From Ifrita kowaldi (lineage: Eukaryota > Chordata > Aves > Passeriformes > Cinclosomatidae), in assembly GCA_013398055.1 (NCBI GenBank), contig VZRS01002713.1:249895-313894 (forward strand): a DNA stretch of 64,000 bases. The letters are read 5' to 3'. A program made the position numbers and the translations under genes. Of this stretch, positions 1 through 11,979 are shown in pieces. The notes under the pieces were generated by a model. The model did no database searches and was not told where the DNA came from. It saw only the letters and a list, made by a program, of their open reading frames with translations. The stretch's first letter is position 1. Every line of letters begins with the position of its first letter.

Positions 1-1550
1 TATGTAGCCTGAATTTTCTGCTGCTCGGGGGAGAATGCCAAATACAATTCACATCCTCCAAAGGAGGAAATTCGGTTTTGAAATGGAAAGAGCTAGATAT
101 CTCCTCTGAAAATCGATAGGATTTATGCATCCCAATCTTTTTCTCATTTTAAGACTTTCATCCCACACAAAGCACTCAGCTATGCTTTTATGACCAGGTT
201 CCCCTTTTCCTTGCAAAATCACAGCCTCCTTTTCATATTCATCACTAATGGGGATCAAAACCAGCCTACAACCCAGCAAAGGCAGGCTTCATGTTCACCT
301 TCTACATCTTTGTTTAGCCCTCTGACAGAGCTCTGGAAAAAGCCCAGGCTGCAGCCTTAGCTCAGGGCTGAATGAATAAAGGTCACCATGCTCCAGGATG
401 GAGGTTCATTGTCACACAGTGAGACAGAGATGGCCAGCTAAGCTGGAGGTGGTTTGAAGAAAAGGTACAGCACTCAGCTGTGCTCACCTTCAAAGATGCT
501 AATCTCACAGGCTTACTCTTGCCTGCAGAAAGCAGTGCTGTGACTCATGTCAAATGGTGGGAGCGGGATCTTACCCCTGATGCTCCTATGGAAATGCCTT
601 TTCTTATGTGCTGGGAGGAGGAAGAAGGACACAAGGGGTCACCTCAGCTGCTAGGGCTGAGGTCTTCCATAAGCCATCTGATGATTTCCTTGAAGATGAG
701 CTGGTTAAGCAGGAAAAGCAGGATGAAAGAAATAGCGAGCAAGTGCTGCTGTCTTGGCAAAGTCATCTAAGAATTGATAATTCAATAGACTCTTTGTGAA
801 CTCTTTTGCTTTGGTTTTACTCGTGTGCCATTACTATTTTCCTATCATTCAGCAATGTCTGGAAAAGCATGATTAAAATAAGAAACAAACCCCATCAGAT
901 AACAGGGAGGCACTGCTAGAAATAGGATCCCAGCTGCCATCTACTTCCGTAAAAAACCAAAAAGATCTGCTCTTTCTCCATCCTGCATTGAAGAGCTTGT
1001 GGAGTTGAGGATGTTTTTCATGCCTAACAGGACATTCTGCATTTGGACTGCATAGCCTCTTTTCCTTATCCCTCTTAATCTTTCTTGCTTTTTCTCGCAT
1101 TACTTTGCACTCCTCTAACTGCTCATAGACAAGAATGCTGGCAGCAAGCATATGAAGTCTCAAATGTATTGAATATGAGCTTCAAGAATGAAAATGCAGA
1201 GGTATTGCAGACCTCAAGTCCACTGAGATAGCAGGTTGAGTTATGGAGACATTCAGTCTTTGGGCTGCTATAGTAAATTGATAAATCTTTATACTGGATT
1301 GTATGCTGACATTAGAACTGTTGTTAAAACCTAACACACAGGAGTTCTCAAATTATATCCCTGATGAAAAGATTGGGTACCAGGATTTGGAGTAAATGAG
1401 GTACTTCTTTTGCCCAACATTTAGTTTAAACCATGGAACTCACTGCCAAACAAAGCTGCAAAGGGAAATGCTTAAGCAGGCTCAGCAAAAACTATCAGCT
1501 GAAGTTGAGAAAGACTGGCTCATGAGCAGTGGTTAAAGAGGACAGGACAG
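1..1550. other. Unique non-coding DNA, nothing recognised
   Basis: Ordinary mixed-composition sequence. Open frames here reach at most 96 codons on either strand and none resembles a protein family I know. No repeat tail, microsatellite or CpG cluster was seen. Confidence 0.6.
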
Positions 1551-1765
1551 ATGGTCATAAGGAAGAATCAGTACACAGAGAGCCTTGGGCAGGCTGGAAG
1601 GTTGGGCCAGCTAGGGAAGCATGAAGAATTGGACTCTCCTTTGCTGGAAATATTCATGACTGGATTTGACAGGGCCCTGGATAGCTCAGATCTAGGCTCT
1701 GCTTTACATAGACCAGATGGTCCCCAAGATCAGGGACCCAGCCCAGACTTACTGAGATTCTGTGG
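1551..1765 (+). repeat. Old CR1-like LINE 3' remnant
   Basis: The segment follows the layout of a CR1 3' terminal region: a 'ttgctggaaatattcatgac' block near 1640-1660 (CR1: ggagatattcaa..actggac), then 'gacagggccctgg', then 'gaccagatggtcccc' near 1711-1725 (CR1: gactagatgacctcc), and finally 'gagattctgtgg' near 1752-1763 in place of the usual terminal ATTCTGTG repeat. It is more diverged than the other CR1 tails in the window, so it is probably an older subfamily. The upstream boundary is uncertain. It has no coding capacity; the 78-codon open frame across it is incidental. Confidence 0.5.
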
Positions 1766-2377
1766 ATTCAAGCCTGAGATCAAATAGCCAGGCTGAGGGG
1801 AGGATTCTTCTTCCTCGGTTTTTGCTTTTATTTTTCTAGGTACCTACTGCTGCCCATTGGCAGAAATGGCACACTGAGCTGGGTGAATCTAACCTGAAAC
1901 TGCATCTGTTTTTGTACTCTTATGATTCCTCTGCTGCAGAACTCCATTTTCCTTTCCAAGGAGGGTGCTGTAAATTCAAACTTCACATCAGAGGTAGGGC
2001 AACCTTTTGACACGGCCATGCAGCATTGCGATAAGCTATATTATCCAGACGAGTTGTTAGCTGTTACCCAGGAAAAAAAAGATCAACAGAAAGCAGCTGG
2101 GAATAAGAAGGAAGCGAGGGATGCATGTCCTGAACATCACTGCTTCCATCAATAAAGCTGTCTCTTGTACATGTGCATGCCTGCATACCACGCATTGCTG
2201 AGCTAGAGCAGAGTGCTTAGCAGACAGCATTACTTGCAAACCCCCCGCCCCCAAAGGACCATCTCCAATCAATCTGAAATGATGGTGGGTTCACTGGAGT
2301 GCCTCATGGCTTACATCCAGCTGAGACAGTGGCTCTCTAATGGCAATAGCAGCGTGTGGGCAGGGAAAGGAGGCAGC
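1766..2377. other. Unique non-coding DNA
   Basis: No feature recognised. It contains short overlapping open frames on both strands (up to about 77 codons) that show no family resemblance. Confidence 0.5.
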
Positions 2378-2560
2378 CGAGCGGAAGGATGGCTGGTGCA
2401 AGTGGATCAGCGCCGCACGCACTGCGCGGATGGAGCTGTCCACAGTGACCCTCAGGCCACAGCAAGATGGGCCCCCAGCAGCCAGCACCACCCTCACTCT
2501 GTTGATGCCGAGGGATCTGCACTGAGGTCGGTGAGCTGGAGGTGCAGCCTTCTCTTACAT
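2378..2560. other. CpG-enriched patch, possible exon or regulatory remnant
   Basis: About ten CpG dinucleotides occur in roughly 180 bp, five of them within 20 bp near 2409-2430, whereas flanking DNA is CpG-poor. Open frames cross it on both strands (2213-2572 plus, 119 codons; 2291-2497 minus, 68 codons), but neither gives a recognisable protein. It is too short for a CpG-island promoter by usual criteria. It may be a conserved exon, a regulatory element or a chance GC-rich patch; the sequence alone does not decide. Confidence 0.25.
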
Positions 2561-5500
2561 CGCTGTTGTTAATAATGCAGCTGCTGCAATGGGTGGCAGC
2601 CTGGACTCTCAGTCTGCTTCATGTTGAGGCCTTTGTCCTCACTTGGGCAGTGAGGAGATGTGCTGGGTTTGTTTCTGGGCCAAACAAAAGCCTGCTCCAG
2701 CAAATGCCACTGTGGCTTACAAGCTTTAATCTCAGGACCTACCTGTTCTGTCAGCTCTGCCTGCAAAGCCTGCGTAACTCTTTGTGTTTGTTCTCAAAAC
2801 AAGCATTCAAATACACTCTTTTGTATTTTCTTTTCCATAAGAAAACCAGAGCAGAAGAAACCTGTGTGAACAAGCCAGTAGGAGCACCCTTAGCTGCGGG
2901 AAGCCAACAACAACAGGGGCACCACTTTCAGATTTCCTCACAGCTCTGCAGCAAACAACACGGAGCAAAACAGCAGATCCAGTGTGGAAAGAGCCACTGG
3001 TGGGGTTTGCTTTATGAAAAAATGCTGTCCTTGTGTCCTGTAGACATTGGTCATGGTGAAGCCAGGCAGTGACCCGTCTGTGAGCTTTCCCCCACTGTCT
3101 CATGGCTTCACTTCACTAAACCTAACACAGTTCCTCTACAAAGTGTGTAGGTCAGCACTGTGCAGAGGTGGCTCCTTTATGAAGCTATGGGTGGAAGGAT
3201 GTCTGGGTTTCTGAGAACCTTCCTCGAGTCTCTGGGGTTGCATGGAGCCTGCCAGGGTGCAGGGATAGCCCCAAACACACAGGGGAAATCTTCCTGCCAC
3301 AAAAGTCCAACAGGGTCTCCACAGAGCCTGTGTGAGCCCCTGCTCTGAGCAAGACAGCCTGAACTCAGCAGGGACATGAGTCCTAGTCCTGGGTGCACAG
3401 CCACTAGGAGATGTAACCAGTGGTCTGCCTTGTACAGCCCATGGCTTGCGTTTTCTGTCTGTGTTCTCTGTTTGTCCTCTAACCTCTTTGAACTGCCTTT
3501 TTGAATGTCTAAACAGTGCTCAGAGTGGGTCTCCCACAGGATTACCATCCAACTTATAATTATACCCAGACACGATATTAAAGTTGAAGGGCCAAGTACT
3601 CGAAAGTTAGGGAACAATAGAATTTATACTGCCTCTGTACTTTACTGCAAATCCTTCCCTCAGCAGCTGCTGTGGTTTCTGTGCAGCCTGTCTGCTGTGA
3701 GTGGGAGAACCCAGGGGCACGTTTTCTGGGTGTCCTCAGTAACTCCCTGCTGCTCCCATGAGGAGTCAAACACAGGGCAGCACCGCACGCTCCCATGGCA
3801 AAGTAGTCACACAGGGCTGGCTGAATGTGTTGGAGTTATCCGCCTTTGTCCCTCCCATGTACCCTGCAGCTGTGGGAGCACTATGCTGGATGGCCAGTGG
3901 GGTGAAGGATCTGGTGGATGAAAAATACCTCAGCAGGAGCTAATGGTTTTTTCTAGCCCAGATCACTTCCATGTGAAGCCTAGAGGGGTGGTACAGGGGT
4001 GAGGATGAGAGTGAAGACTAGGAGAGAAGGACTTATGCTGGCTTTGCTCCAAACAAAACATTCTTCCAACTTAGGCAAACAGCAATGCTTGCGTGACACT
4101 CTCTCAGAACCTCTTTTACCCTTTACAGCTCCCGAGCCAGTGTTTTTTAATCCATGTTACTGAACACACTAAGCAAGGATGGAGGCAGGAGGGGATCTAG
4201 CAAAGAGAAGCGAGGTCACAGTTCTGAGTGACTGAGTGCTGCCCTGGATAATGGAGTTCTTCCTGCTCAGCACCTTGGAGATGTTAAACACATCACTCCG
4301 TCCAAACGTTTTGCAGGCAGTCACTGCTTTTCTTCCTCATTTTTAGAGTGCTTTTAAGTCCTTGCTTCAAACCAGAAGAGCACTTGGACTTGCAGAAGTA
4401 TATGCCATTGGATTTTGTCAATACAGCCATTAGTCTCTAGCCTTCTCAGATATGACTAACCTGTTTCACCAAAAATTCAGTCTGGGGCAATCCCCAGGAA
4501 TGTAAACTTTCAACCTGCAAGGTGAAGTGTTGGAAACGCTGATAAATACCTCAAATCAGGCTCTTGGAATGGGAAGCATTTGGCAAGCTTGTAAGAGGCG
4601 AAACCAATCCACACCACTTGAGAATAGAGCTTGTCTCTATAAATAATAAAAAGGAACAGCTGTTATCTAAAAAAGCCAGAGCATGAAGCTAAAAAGTCCT
4701 CCAGGGTATTTGTATGCACTTGCAGGAATTGGCACACAGCTGGAACGGGTGTACAAAATGCCTCTCCGAGGATAATGAGGCCTTACCTGTGCTTTAACGT
4801 GAAAGTGACTGGACTTCCATGTGCAGTGTGGAAGGCTGTATTGCTCCAGCTCTCCTTCCTCCAGGTAAAAGGGTGCAGAAGTGCACTACCTGAGGCCTGT
4901 TATTCCATTTGCAGAAGTGACTCAGGCATCCATGCCCCCACGACACTGATTCAAAATGTAGGTGACTAGGGTTCTACATCACTGTGGTGAGTCTGGTTCT
5001 TCTGCTTCACCTCTCAGCTGAAGCTCTTAAAGTGATGTGAATAAAAATGTTAAATCTGACTTTATTTCTAAACTTGGGGAAAAATTGGTTCTGGGTAGTA
5101 GAATGTGCTAAAGGTGATGTGCTTAGTACCCAGCAATGTGAAAAACAGACTGTCACTTTGAGTGCTTCTCTGTTGGCTCCTGCAGCTGAGGATGTTTGCC
5201 CTGAACATCTCTTTCTATGGCTGGTGGTAACACTGAAAAGGAATAACTCCTTCCTTTAAATGTTTGGGAAGGAATTGATGGGAAGAGAAAAGACACAGAT
5301 CATATCAGCTGTAACATGCAAAGCCCATTTTTCTTAGACAGCCTCCCTGACAGCAGGGCTAGAAAGCCTTGTGTTCAGTGAAGGTCTTCTCCCACTTTGT
5401 TCAACCAGCCTGGTGGAGATATGGGCTTACAGAAAAAATGGTTCTGGAGACTCATGGTAAGGCACCCCCCTGTTGCTTGCAGACTTCACATTTTAAGGTG

Positions 5501-8500
5501 CTGCTTTCCAGGTGCTTGGGCTTTTCTTGAAGTCGATTTTGACTACATGAAAAAGTCTTGCTTTTAGATTTTAAAAATTGCCTTTTCTGCACTCTCTTGC
5601 TTGTTGCCTTTCTTTTCTTCCTTTCCTTCTGGCCTTTGGGGTTTTTCCTTCCACATCATAGTCGCCACATCCTTGAAGTGTGAGGAGAGAAACTAAAAGA
5701 AAATATTTAATACCTCAAATGTTTTTAAACCATCAGCAATTGGTAGAAGCCTGACAAGAGGTCATCCCTGGAGATAATCCAGTTGGTGAACTCCTTAGGG
5801 ATGCCACCTTTCCAAGAGCAGTGCCATTTCCTCATGAGGTGGGTGTACTTATTTATTGTGTCATTAAAACTGGTTTTTTTCAGACAGCCTTTAAATATCT
5901 TCCCTGGGGATTTGCCAGACTGGACAGCAAGCCAAGTGGAACCCCCCAAAGTTAAGAGCTCAGATCTGTTGGACATAAACCACTTAACATTTCAAAGACA
6001 ACAAAAGTGGTACATATCTAATTGATTTCCAGTAGGAAAGAAATAATTGGAAAATAGCACACTGAGCCCATCACAGCAGACAAGACATGCCATGGTGACT
6101 CTCCTTCTTCGGGCAAGAGCAGGGCACTGCTGTATGTCATATCTACAAGCTGTGATTATGGACCCTTCACTCTGCTTGCCATGGCTCCAGAGGGGCCGAG
6201 ACTGGTGCTCCAAAATCCCATGCTCTATTGCTGCCATGGGCTCTTACTGCTGCTACTTTCCATTACCACTGCAAACCTTCCCCCTGCCCTGCTCACAGGG
6301 CTTGAATGTTGGTGTTATGTATCTTGAATGCAGTTTTCCAGAGCTCAAAGAGACTCATAATTCACTGTCCCCAGGCCAGGTGACAGCAGTCACACCTGGC
6401 ACAGGTTCTTCCCCTTCCGAGATACTCAGACTGCTTTAATACAGGGATGCCACCACAGGTTTTGGAATTTGCTTTCCACAGACCTTCAGCTGGATTAAAC
6501 TCAGTTGCTGCCAGATCAACAGAGTGCAACACAGAGGATCAGCTGCAAAGCTGATTGAGGGACAGGAGAAGATTCCCTGGATTTCAGCAGGTCATAGACC
6601 CAGCCTGTAGGAGGGAGCTCAGCAAATTGTGCACCCTGGGTCTCCCTGTTGTGAGGAACAACACTGATCATCCCTGACTGAAGCCAAATGCTTTAGGGTC
6701 TCACAGTCCCTAAGGCAAATGATGTTTTTGTTGGGTTTAATGTCTGGTCCAGCATTTGGTGCAAGATACTTTGGCCTGTTCAGTGAACAGTACAGTCCTG
6801 AAGGGCTACCAGCTTGCCAGGAGCATTATTGCTGCAGGGCCTTTCAGAGAGCAAAGGCGTTTCTCCAGATTTGGGCTTGTGAAGGGCAAATCCAGATGTG
6901 ATGCCTCAAAACAGTAAACAAAACATTGCCACCCCCACCTCTGGGGCCTGACACTTCCTCTCAGCAGGTTGTGACAACAAAAGACACCCCCTGTTTGGCA
7001 ATCCCAAATTGCCTGGCTGCTTTCCTCACGTGATGGGACACAGCAATGCAGAGGAGCTGGCTGAAAAAGCCTGCAACAGGGAAGAAGGGAAGCAACTCCC
7101 ATGCTGGCAAACCTAGCCAGTGTGCCAGATCCTAGCAAGAGATCACTGCTCAGAAAAGCAGGGGAGGAGGCTTACGAGGAGACAAGACCAGCAACATGAT
7201 AATCTGTGTTTCCAATGAATAAAACACGGCAGTCCTCGCAGACAGAGGGTGAGGTAATAAGGATAATAATAATAATCTCTTTGGTCTCTGTTTCTTCTGG
7301 GCTTCAGGGGCTCATTTTGCAAATGGTTATTTGTATAGCTGGGGCTGCTGCCTCCCAGTTCTCACTGCTCAGACTAATGTCCCGCTTTTCTCTCTGCCAG
7401 CAGCCTGGCTTTGCAAGCGCTCATGACTCAGCAGTAAATACACGCCCTGAAGGTGAGCTGGAGCAGCAAGGATCCCTCCTAGGGGCCAGGTCCAACGCTG
7501 GCTGGCTCCAATGGAACTCAGCTCTCTTGCAGGATCCAGCACAGAAAGGGCTGCACCTGCCTGGGGAGGACCAAGGGAAGATTTAGGCTTTAGCAAAAGC
7601 CCAATGGCCACCCCAATAAAACTAAGCCACCAAGCAGGCACTGAAGAGAGGCTACACCTGTGTCCAGTCAGTCCTGCTGGTGCTTCCAGACTGGTGAAAA
7701 GAGTCCAAAAGGGCCGAGCTGGCCACAGATTGGATCTGCACCCAGAGAACTTTGTGAGTACAGAAATTCCAGTGAGCTGCCCTCAAACAGGCAAGCGCAG
7801 CAATGGCAAACAAGGGGCAGCAGAGACCCTGGGCTGCTGCAGGCATGTGCTCCTTGGGAGGGAATCCCCACTGAGGTGCGTGATCTTGCTTAAGAGGCAG
7901 TCTGTGGCAACTGGGTGCTGTTTCTGCAGGGTAAGCCTCCTCTCTCCCCTGATTTTATCTGGTAACAGAAAAATAGAGGTGGGGCAACAACTGGAAAAGA
8001 TCCTGATGCTGGTGTTAGAAAGTCCTCGGGGATGACAGGGAAGGGATCTGAGCAGTGTGCCTGCCTGTGCCTGGCACCACCATCCTGTGCAAGGGCACTT
8101 GGCAAATTGAGATGGATCAGCAGGACCTCGGGTGAGGGATACCCAGCTGTAGCCAGACCATGAGCTTCTGCCATGCTGGGTCTTCAGTGCAGATCTCCCT
8201 GTCTATGCACACCAGGGAACCTCTGCATCAGCTTAAGGTGGGATATGAGCAGAAATTTCTATCAGCCTTGCAGCAGCTTCTTACAGCTCTCTGAAGAAGA
8301 GTTCAGCCTCGGTCTTGAATCAGCCCAGTAGGAATAGTGAATTTCTTGCCCAGCAGTTTCAGTCACAAACTGGAGTTGGTTTCCATGTAACTTGCACATT
8401 AAAAGATACCAATAATAGTAAATATATGAGTGGTAAAACAGAAACAATGTTCTACCTCCATCTAACCCCTCCTGTACAATGGGCACTGGCAGGGTATTGC

Positions 8501-8588
8501 AACACCTTTTTGAATCCCTCCTCCACTCAAACAAAGACTTGTTTTCCCAGTCATTCATGTATGTTTATTGTGATTTTGTATAAATTAA
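2561..8588. other. Unique non-coding DNA, about 6 kb
   Basis: No gene or interspersed repeat was recognised. The longest open frames are 2542-3072 (plus, 176 codons) and 7511-8035 (plus, 174 codons). Both are Cys/Gln/Ser-rich, lack any motif, and have competing open frames on the opposite strand, so I treat them as chance. There is a pyrimidine-rich stretch at about 5600-5650 and a short run of AAT triplets at about 7262-7276. Confidence 0.55.
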
Positions 8589-10283
8589 TCCATTAGTTTA
8601 CAGGGCATGGAAATGCTTTCCCAAATCTGGACTTTTAAATGGATGTAAAACACATACTTAAAGTTAATCCTTGTGGTTTTTCCTGTGACCACTTCTTTTG
8701 GAAAAAATGCAAAGCATTTTATTTTGAAATAAAGAAATCAATAATTGCAAATATTAAGGCTTTTCCCACACCCCACCTTGCTTCCCAGAATGAGTTTAAA
8801 TGGCAGAATACAGTATGCTTTCCACAAAGTAGAGGGATTTTAGTAAGACCATTAATAGACATTTAATTTTAACAAGTGCCACTATAAACATTTCTCTAAA
8901 ATTCACCAGGGAACCAGGATTTTATTGCTTTAGGAGCACTGCTTGGCTCTGTGATACGCTATGATGCTGGATAATGATCTCATAGGCCTCACTGACAACA
9001 AGCTGGCACCCTGCCATGGGCATGTGAAACCATCCTCCAGCCAGGAGCATGAGAAAACCTGCAAATAATGCCTCCTGATTTCCCAGCTATTAGAACAGCA
9101 TGTATTAATGTGGCTGCAGCCATCTCGTGCAAATAAGGCATGAAGTAAAGTGCCTGAGCCTGGACATTACTGCTGATGGTTGATTTTGTCATTCCAACCA
9201 CCTGGAAGTGTAACTGGGGAGCTGCTTCTTTGTTCCACCAGCAAAATGAATGTTCACTTGAAAATAGTATCATTCATTTAAAAATGCACTAGCTCAACAC
9301 TGCTTTTTGGTTGTCCTTTGATTAGTAGTGTTTCCTATTTGAAAAAAAGTAGCAAATGTCTGAGGTAATGTTATAGGTAGTGACATTTTTTCCTTCATTT
9401 TTTTTAAGGTAATGATTTCTGTGAAATTCTTCTATGAAGAGGGGATATTTCAATTTACTTTCACTTCACTTTTATTTTGAGACATTTCATTCAGCTCATG
9501 CAGGTATTCTCTGTCATAGTAGATTAAAAGAGGAAGAACAGTATTAACTGAATTTGTCATCATTTTACCCATGCTCTGAGGTCTGTAATGCTCTACAAAA
9601 CTTACTTGTCTTCATTTCCAGGGCTTCTCATGGAAATTTCCCTTTGAAAGTGGGTCATATCAGTAGTGACTTTCTTACTTGTCACTTGCGGTTTCTGATT
9701 CAAACCAGAACAACAAAGAAGAATTTTTGCTTGAAAGTTGTCAAGAAAAAAACAAGCTCTCCTGAATCTATTACAAAGGCACACTTCTCATTTTGCCGGC
9801 TTCCGATGCAAAACCCATGGATTTTAATGGATCTAAACCCATGGATTTCCTGATTTTTTTTCTGGAAAATGAGTCTCCATTGCTGAAGAACCAATGAATG
9901 GGAACATGTAAGCTGAGTCCAAAGAAGTGCCATCCGGTTTTGCTCCCAGGATCAATCTTTCCTAGGATCTGGCATCAGGTTGTTAATACTTTTAAACAAT
10001 TTGCCCACAGCTCATTGTACATCTATGATAAAAGAACAATGGTTTATGGAGTTCTCATTTGGACTAACCTCTTGATTTGGGGTGAATTAGCCAGGACTAA
10101 TTAAAGCAATCTTTCTGCAGAATTTCTCACTTATGCTGTCCACAGACAGAGTGAATATTCCTTTCCATCCACCGCTGAAAATGGCACTGACCATGAAGAC
10201 ACTTGGGAAAGGCAGAAGCCCCCCCATCCACATATCTCCTGCAGCACTGGGTGTGCAGCTGCAATGGTCTCCCCCTTCCACTC
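8589..10283 (+). repeat. Copy A of 1695-bp direct duplication (contig-end overlap)
   Basis: This segment recurs at a constant offset of 1696 bp as 10285-11979. I found five substitutions and no indel between the copies: T9381/A11077, C9429/A11125, C9515/T11211, G9690/A11386 and A10035/G11731. The copy ends exactly at the base before the N at 10284, and its partner begins exactly after it. That is what two contigs with the same 1695-bp end produce when joined without collapsing the overlap. The content is AT-rich non-coding DNA with no repeat family recognised. Confidence 0.95.
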
Positions 10284-10284
10284 N
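10284..10284. other. Assembly gap (single N)
   Basis: This is the only ambiguous base I noticed in the window. It falls precisely at the junction of the two 1695-bp copies, so it is probably a join placeholder and not one uncertain base call. Confidence 0.95.
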
Positions 10285-11979
10285 TCCATTAGTTTACAGG
10301 GCATGGAAATGCTTTCCCAAATCTGGACTTTTAAATGGATGTAAAACACATACTTAAAGTTAATCCTTGTGGTTTTTCCTGTGACCACTTCTTTTGGAAA
10401 AAATGCAAAGCATTTTATTTTGAAATAAAGAAATCAATAATTGCAAATATTAAGGCTTTTCCCACACCCCACCTTGCTTCCCAGAATGAGTTTAAATGGC
10501 AGAATACAGTATGCTTTCCACAAAGTAGAGGGATTTTAGTAAGACCATTAATAGACATTTAATTTTAACAAGTGCCACTATAAACATTTCTCTAAAATTC
10601 ACCAGGGAACCAGGATTTTATTGCTTTAGGAGCACTGCTTGGCTCTGTGATACGCTATGATGCTGGATAATGATCTCATAGGCCTCACTGACAACAAGCT
10701 GGCACCCTGCCATGGGCATGTGAAACCATCCTCCAGCCAGGAGCATGAGAAAACCTGCAAATAATGCCTCCTGATTTCCCAGCTATTAGAACAGCATGTA
10801 TTAATGTGGCTGCAGCCATCTCGTGCAAATAAGGCATGAAGTAAAGTGCCTGAGCCTGGACATTACTGCTGATGGTTGATTTTGTCATTCCAACCACCTG
10901 GAAGTGTAACTGGGGAGCTGCTTCTTTGTTCCACCAGCAAAATGAATGTTCACTTGAAAATAGTATCATTCATTTAAAAATGCACTAGCTCAACACTGCT
11001 TTTTGGTTGTCCTTTGATTAGTAGTGTTTCCTATTTGAAAAAAAGTAGCAAATGTCTGAGGTAATGTTATAGGTAGAGACATTTTTTCCTTCATTTTTTT
11101 TAAGGTAATGATTTCTGTGAAATTATTCTATGAAGAGGGGATATTTCAATTTACTTTCACTTCACTTTTATTTTGAGACATTTCATTCAGCTCATGCAGG
11201 TATTCTCTGTTATAGTAGATTAAAAGAGGAAGAACAGTATTAACTGAATTTGTCATCATTTTACCCATGCTCTGAGGTCTGTAATGCTCTACAAAACTTA
11301 CTTGTCTTCATTTCCAGGGCTTCTCATGGAAATTTCCCTTTGAAAGTGGGTCATATCAGTAGTGACTTTCTTACTTGTCACTTGCAGTTTCTGATTCAAA
11401 CCAGAACAACAAAGAAGAATTTTTGCTTGAAAGTTGTCAAGAAAAAAACAAGCTCTCCTGAATCTATTACAAAGGCACACTTCTCATTTTGCCGGCTTCC
11501 GATGCAAAACCCATGGATTTTAATGGATCTAAACCCATGGATTTCCTGATTTTTTTTCTGGAAAATGAGTCTCCATTGCTGAAGAACCAATGAATGGGAA
11601 CATGTAAGCTGAGTCCAAAGAAGTGCCATCCGGTTTTGCTCCCAGGATCAATCTTTCCTAGGATCTGGCATCAGGTTGTTAATACTTTTAAACAATTTGC
11701 CCACAGCTCATTGTACATCTATGATAAAAGGACAATGGTTTATGGAGTTCTCATTTGGACTAACCTCTTGATTTGGGGTGAATTAGCCAGGACTAATTAA
11801 AGCAATCTTTCTGCAGAATTTCTCACTTATGCTGTCCACAGACAGAGTGAATATTCCTTTCCATCCACCGCTGAAAATGGCACTGACCATGAAGACACTT
11901 GGGAAAGGCAGAAGCCCCCCCATCCACATATCTCCTGCAGCACTGGGTGTGCAGCTGCAATGGTCTCCCCCTTCCACTC
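10285..11979 (+). repeat. Copy B of 1695-bp direct duplication (contig-start overlap)
   Basis: Near-identical to 8589-10283 at an offset of 1696 bp, with five substitutions (about 0.3 percent) and no length difference. It starts at the first base after the N. The sequence continues uniquely from 11980, just as copy A is preceded by unique sequence up to 8588. The true locus therefore probably holds one copy, and coordinates downstream of 10284 are inflated by about 1.7 kb. Confidence 0.95.

Noticed and set aside
8639..10562. Repeated identical small open frames at 8639-8866 and 10335-10562 that look like a duplicated gene family
   Set aside because: They are the same non-coding sequence seen twice because of the contig-end overlap around the N at 10284.
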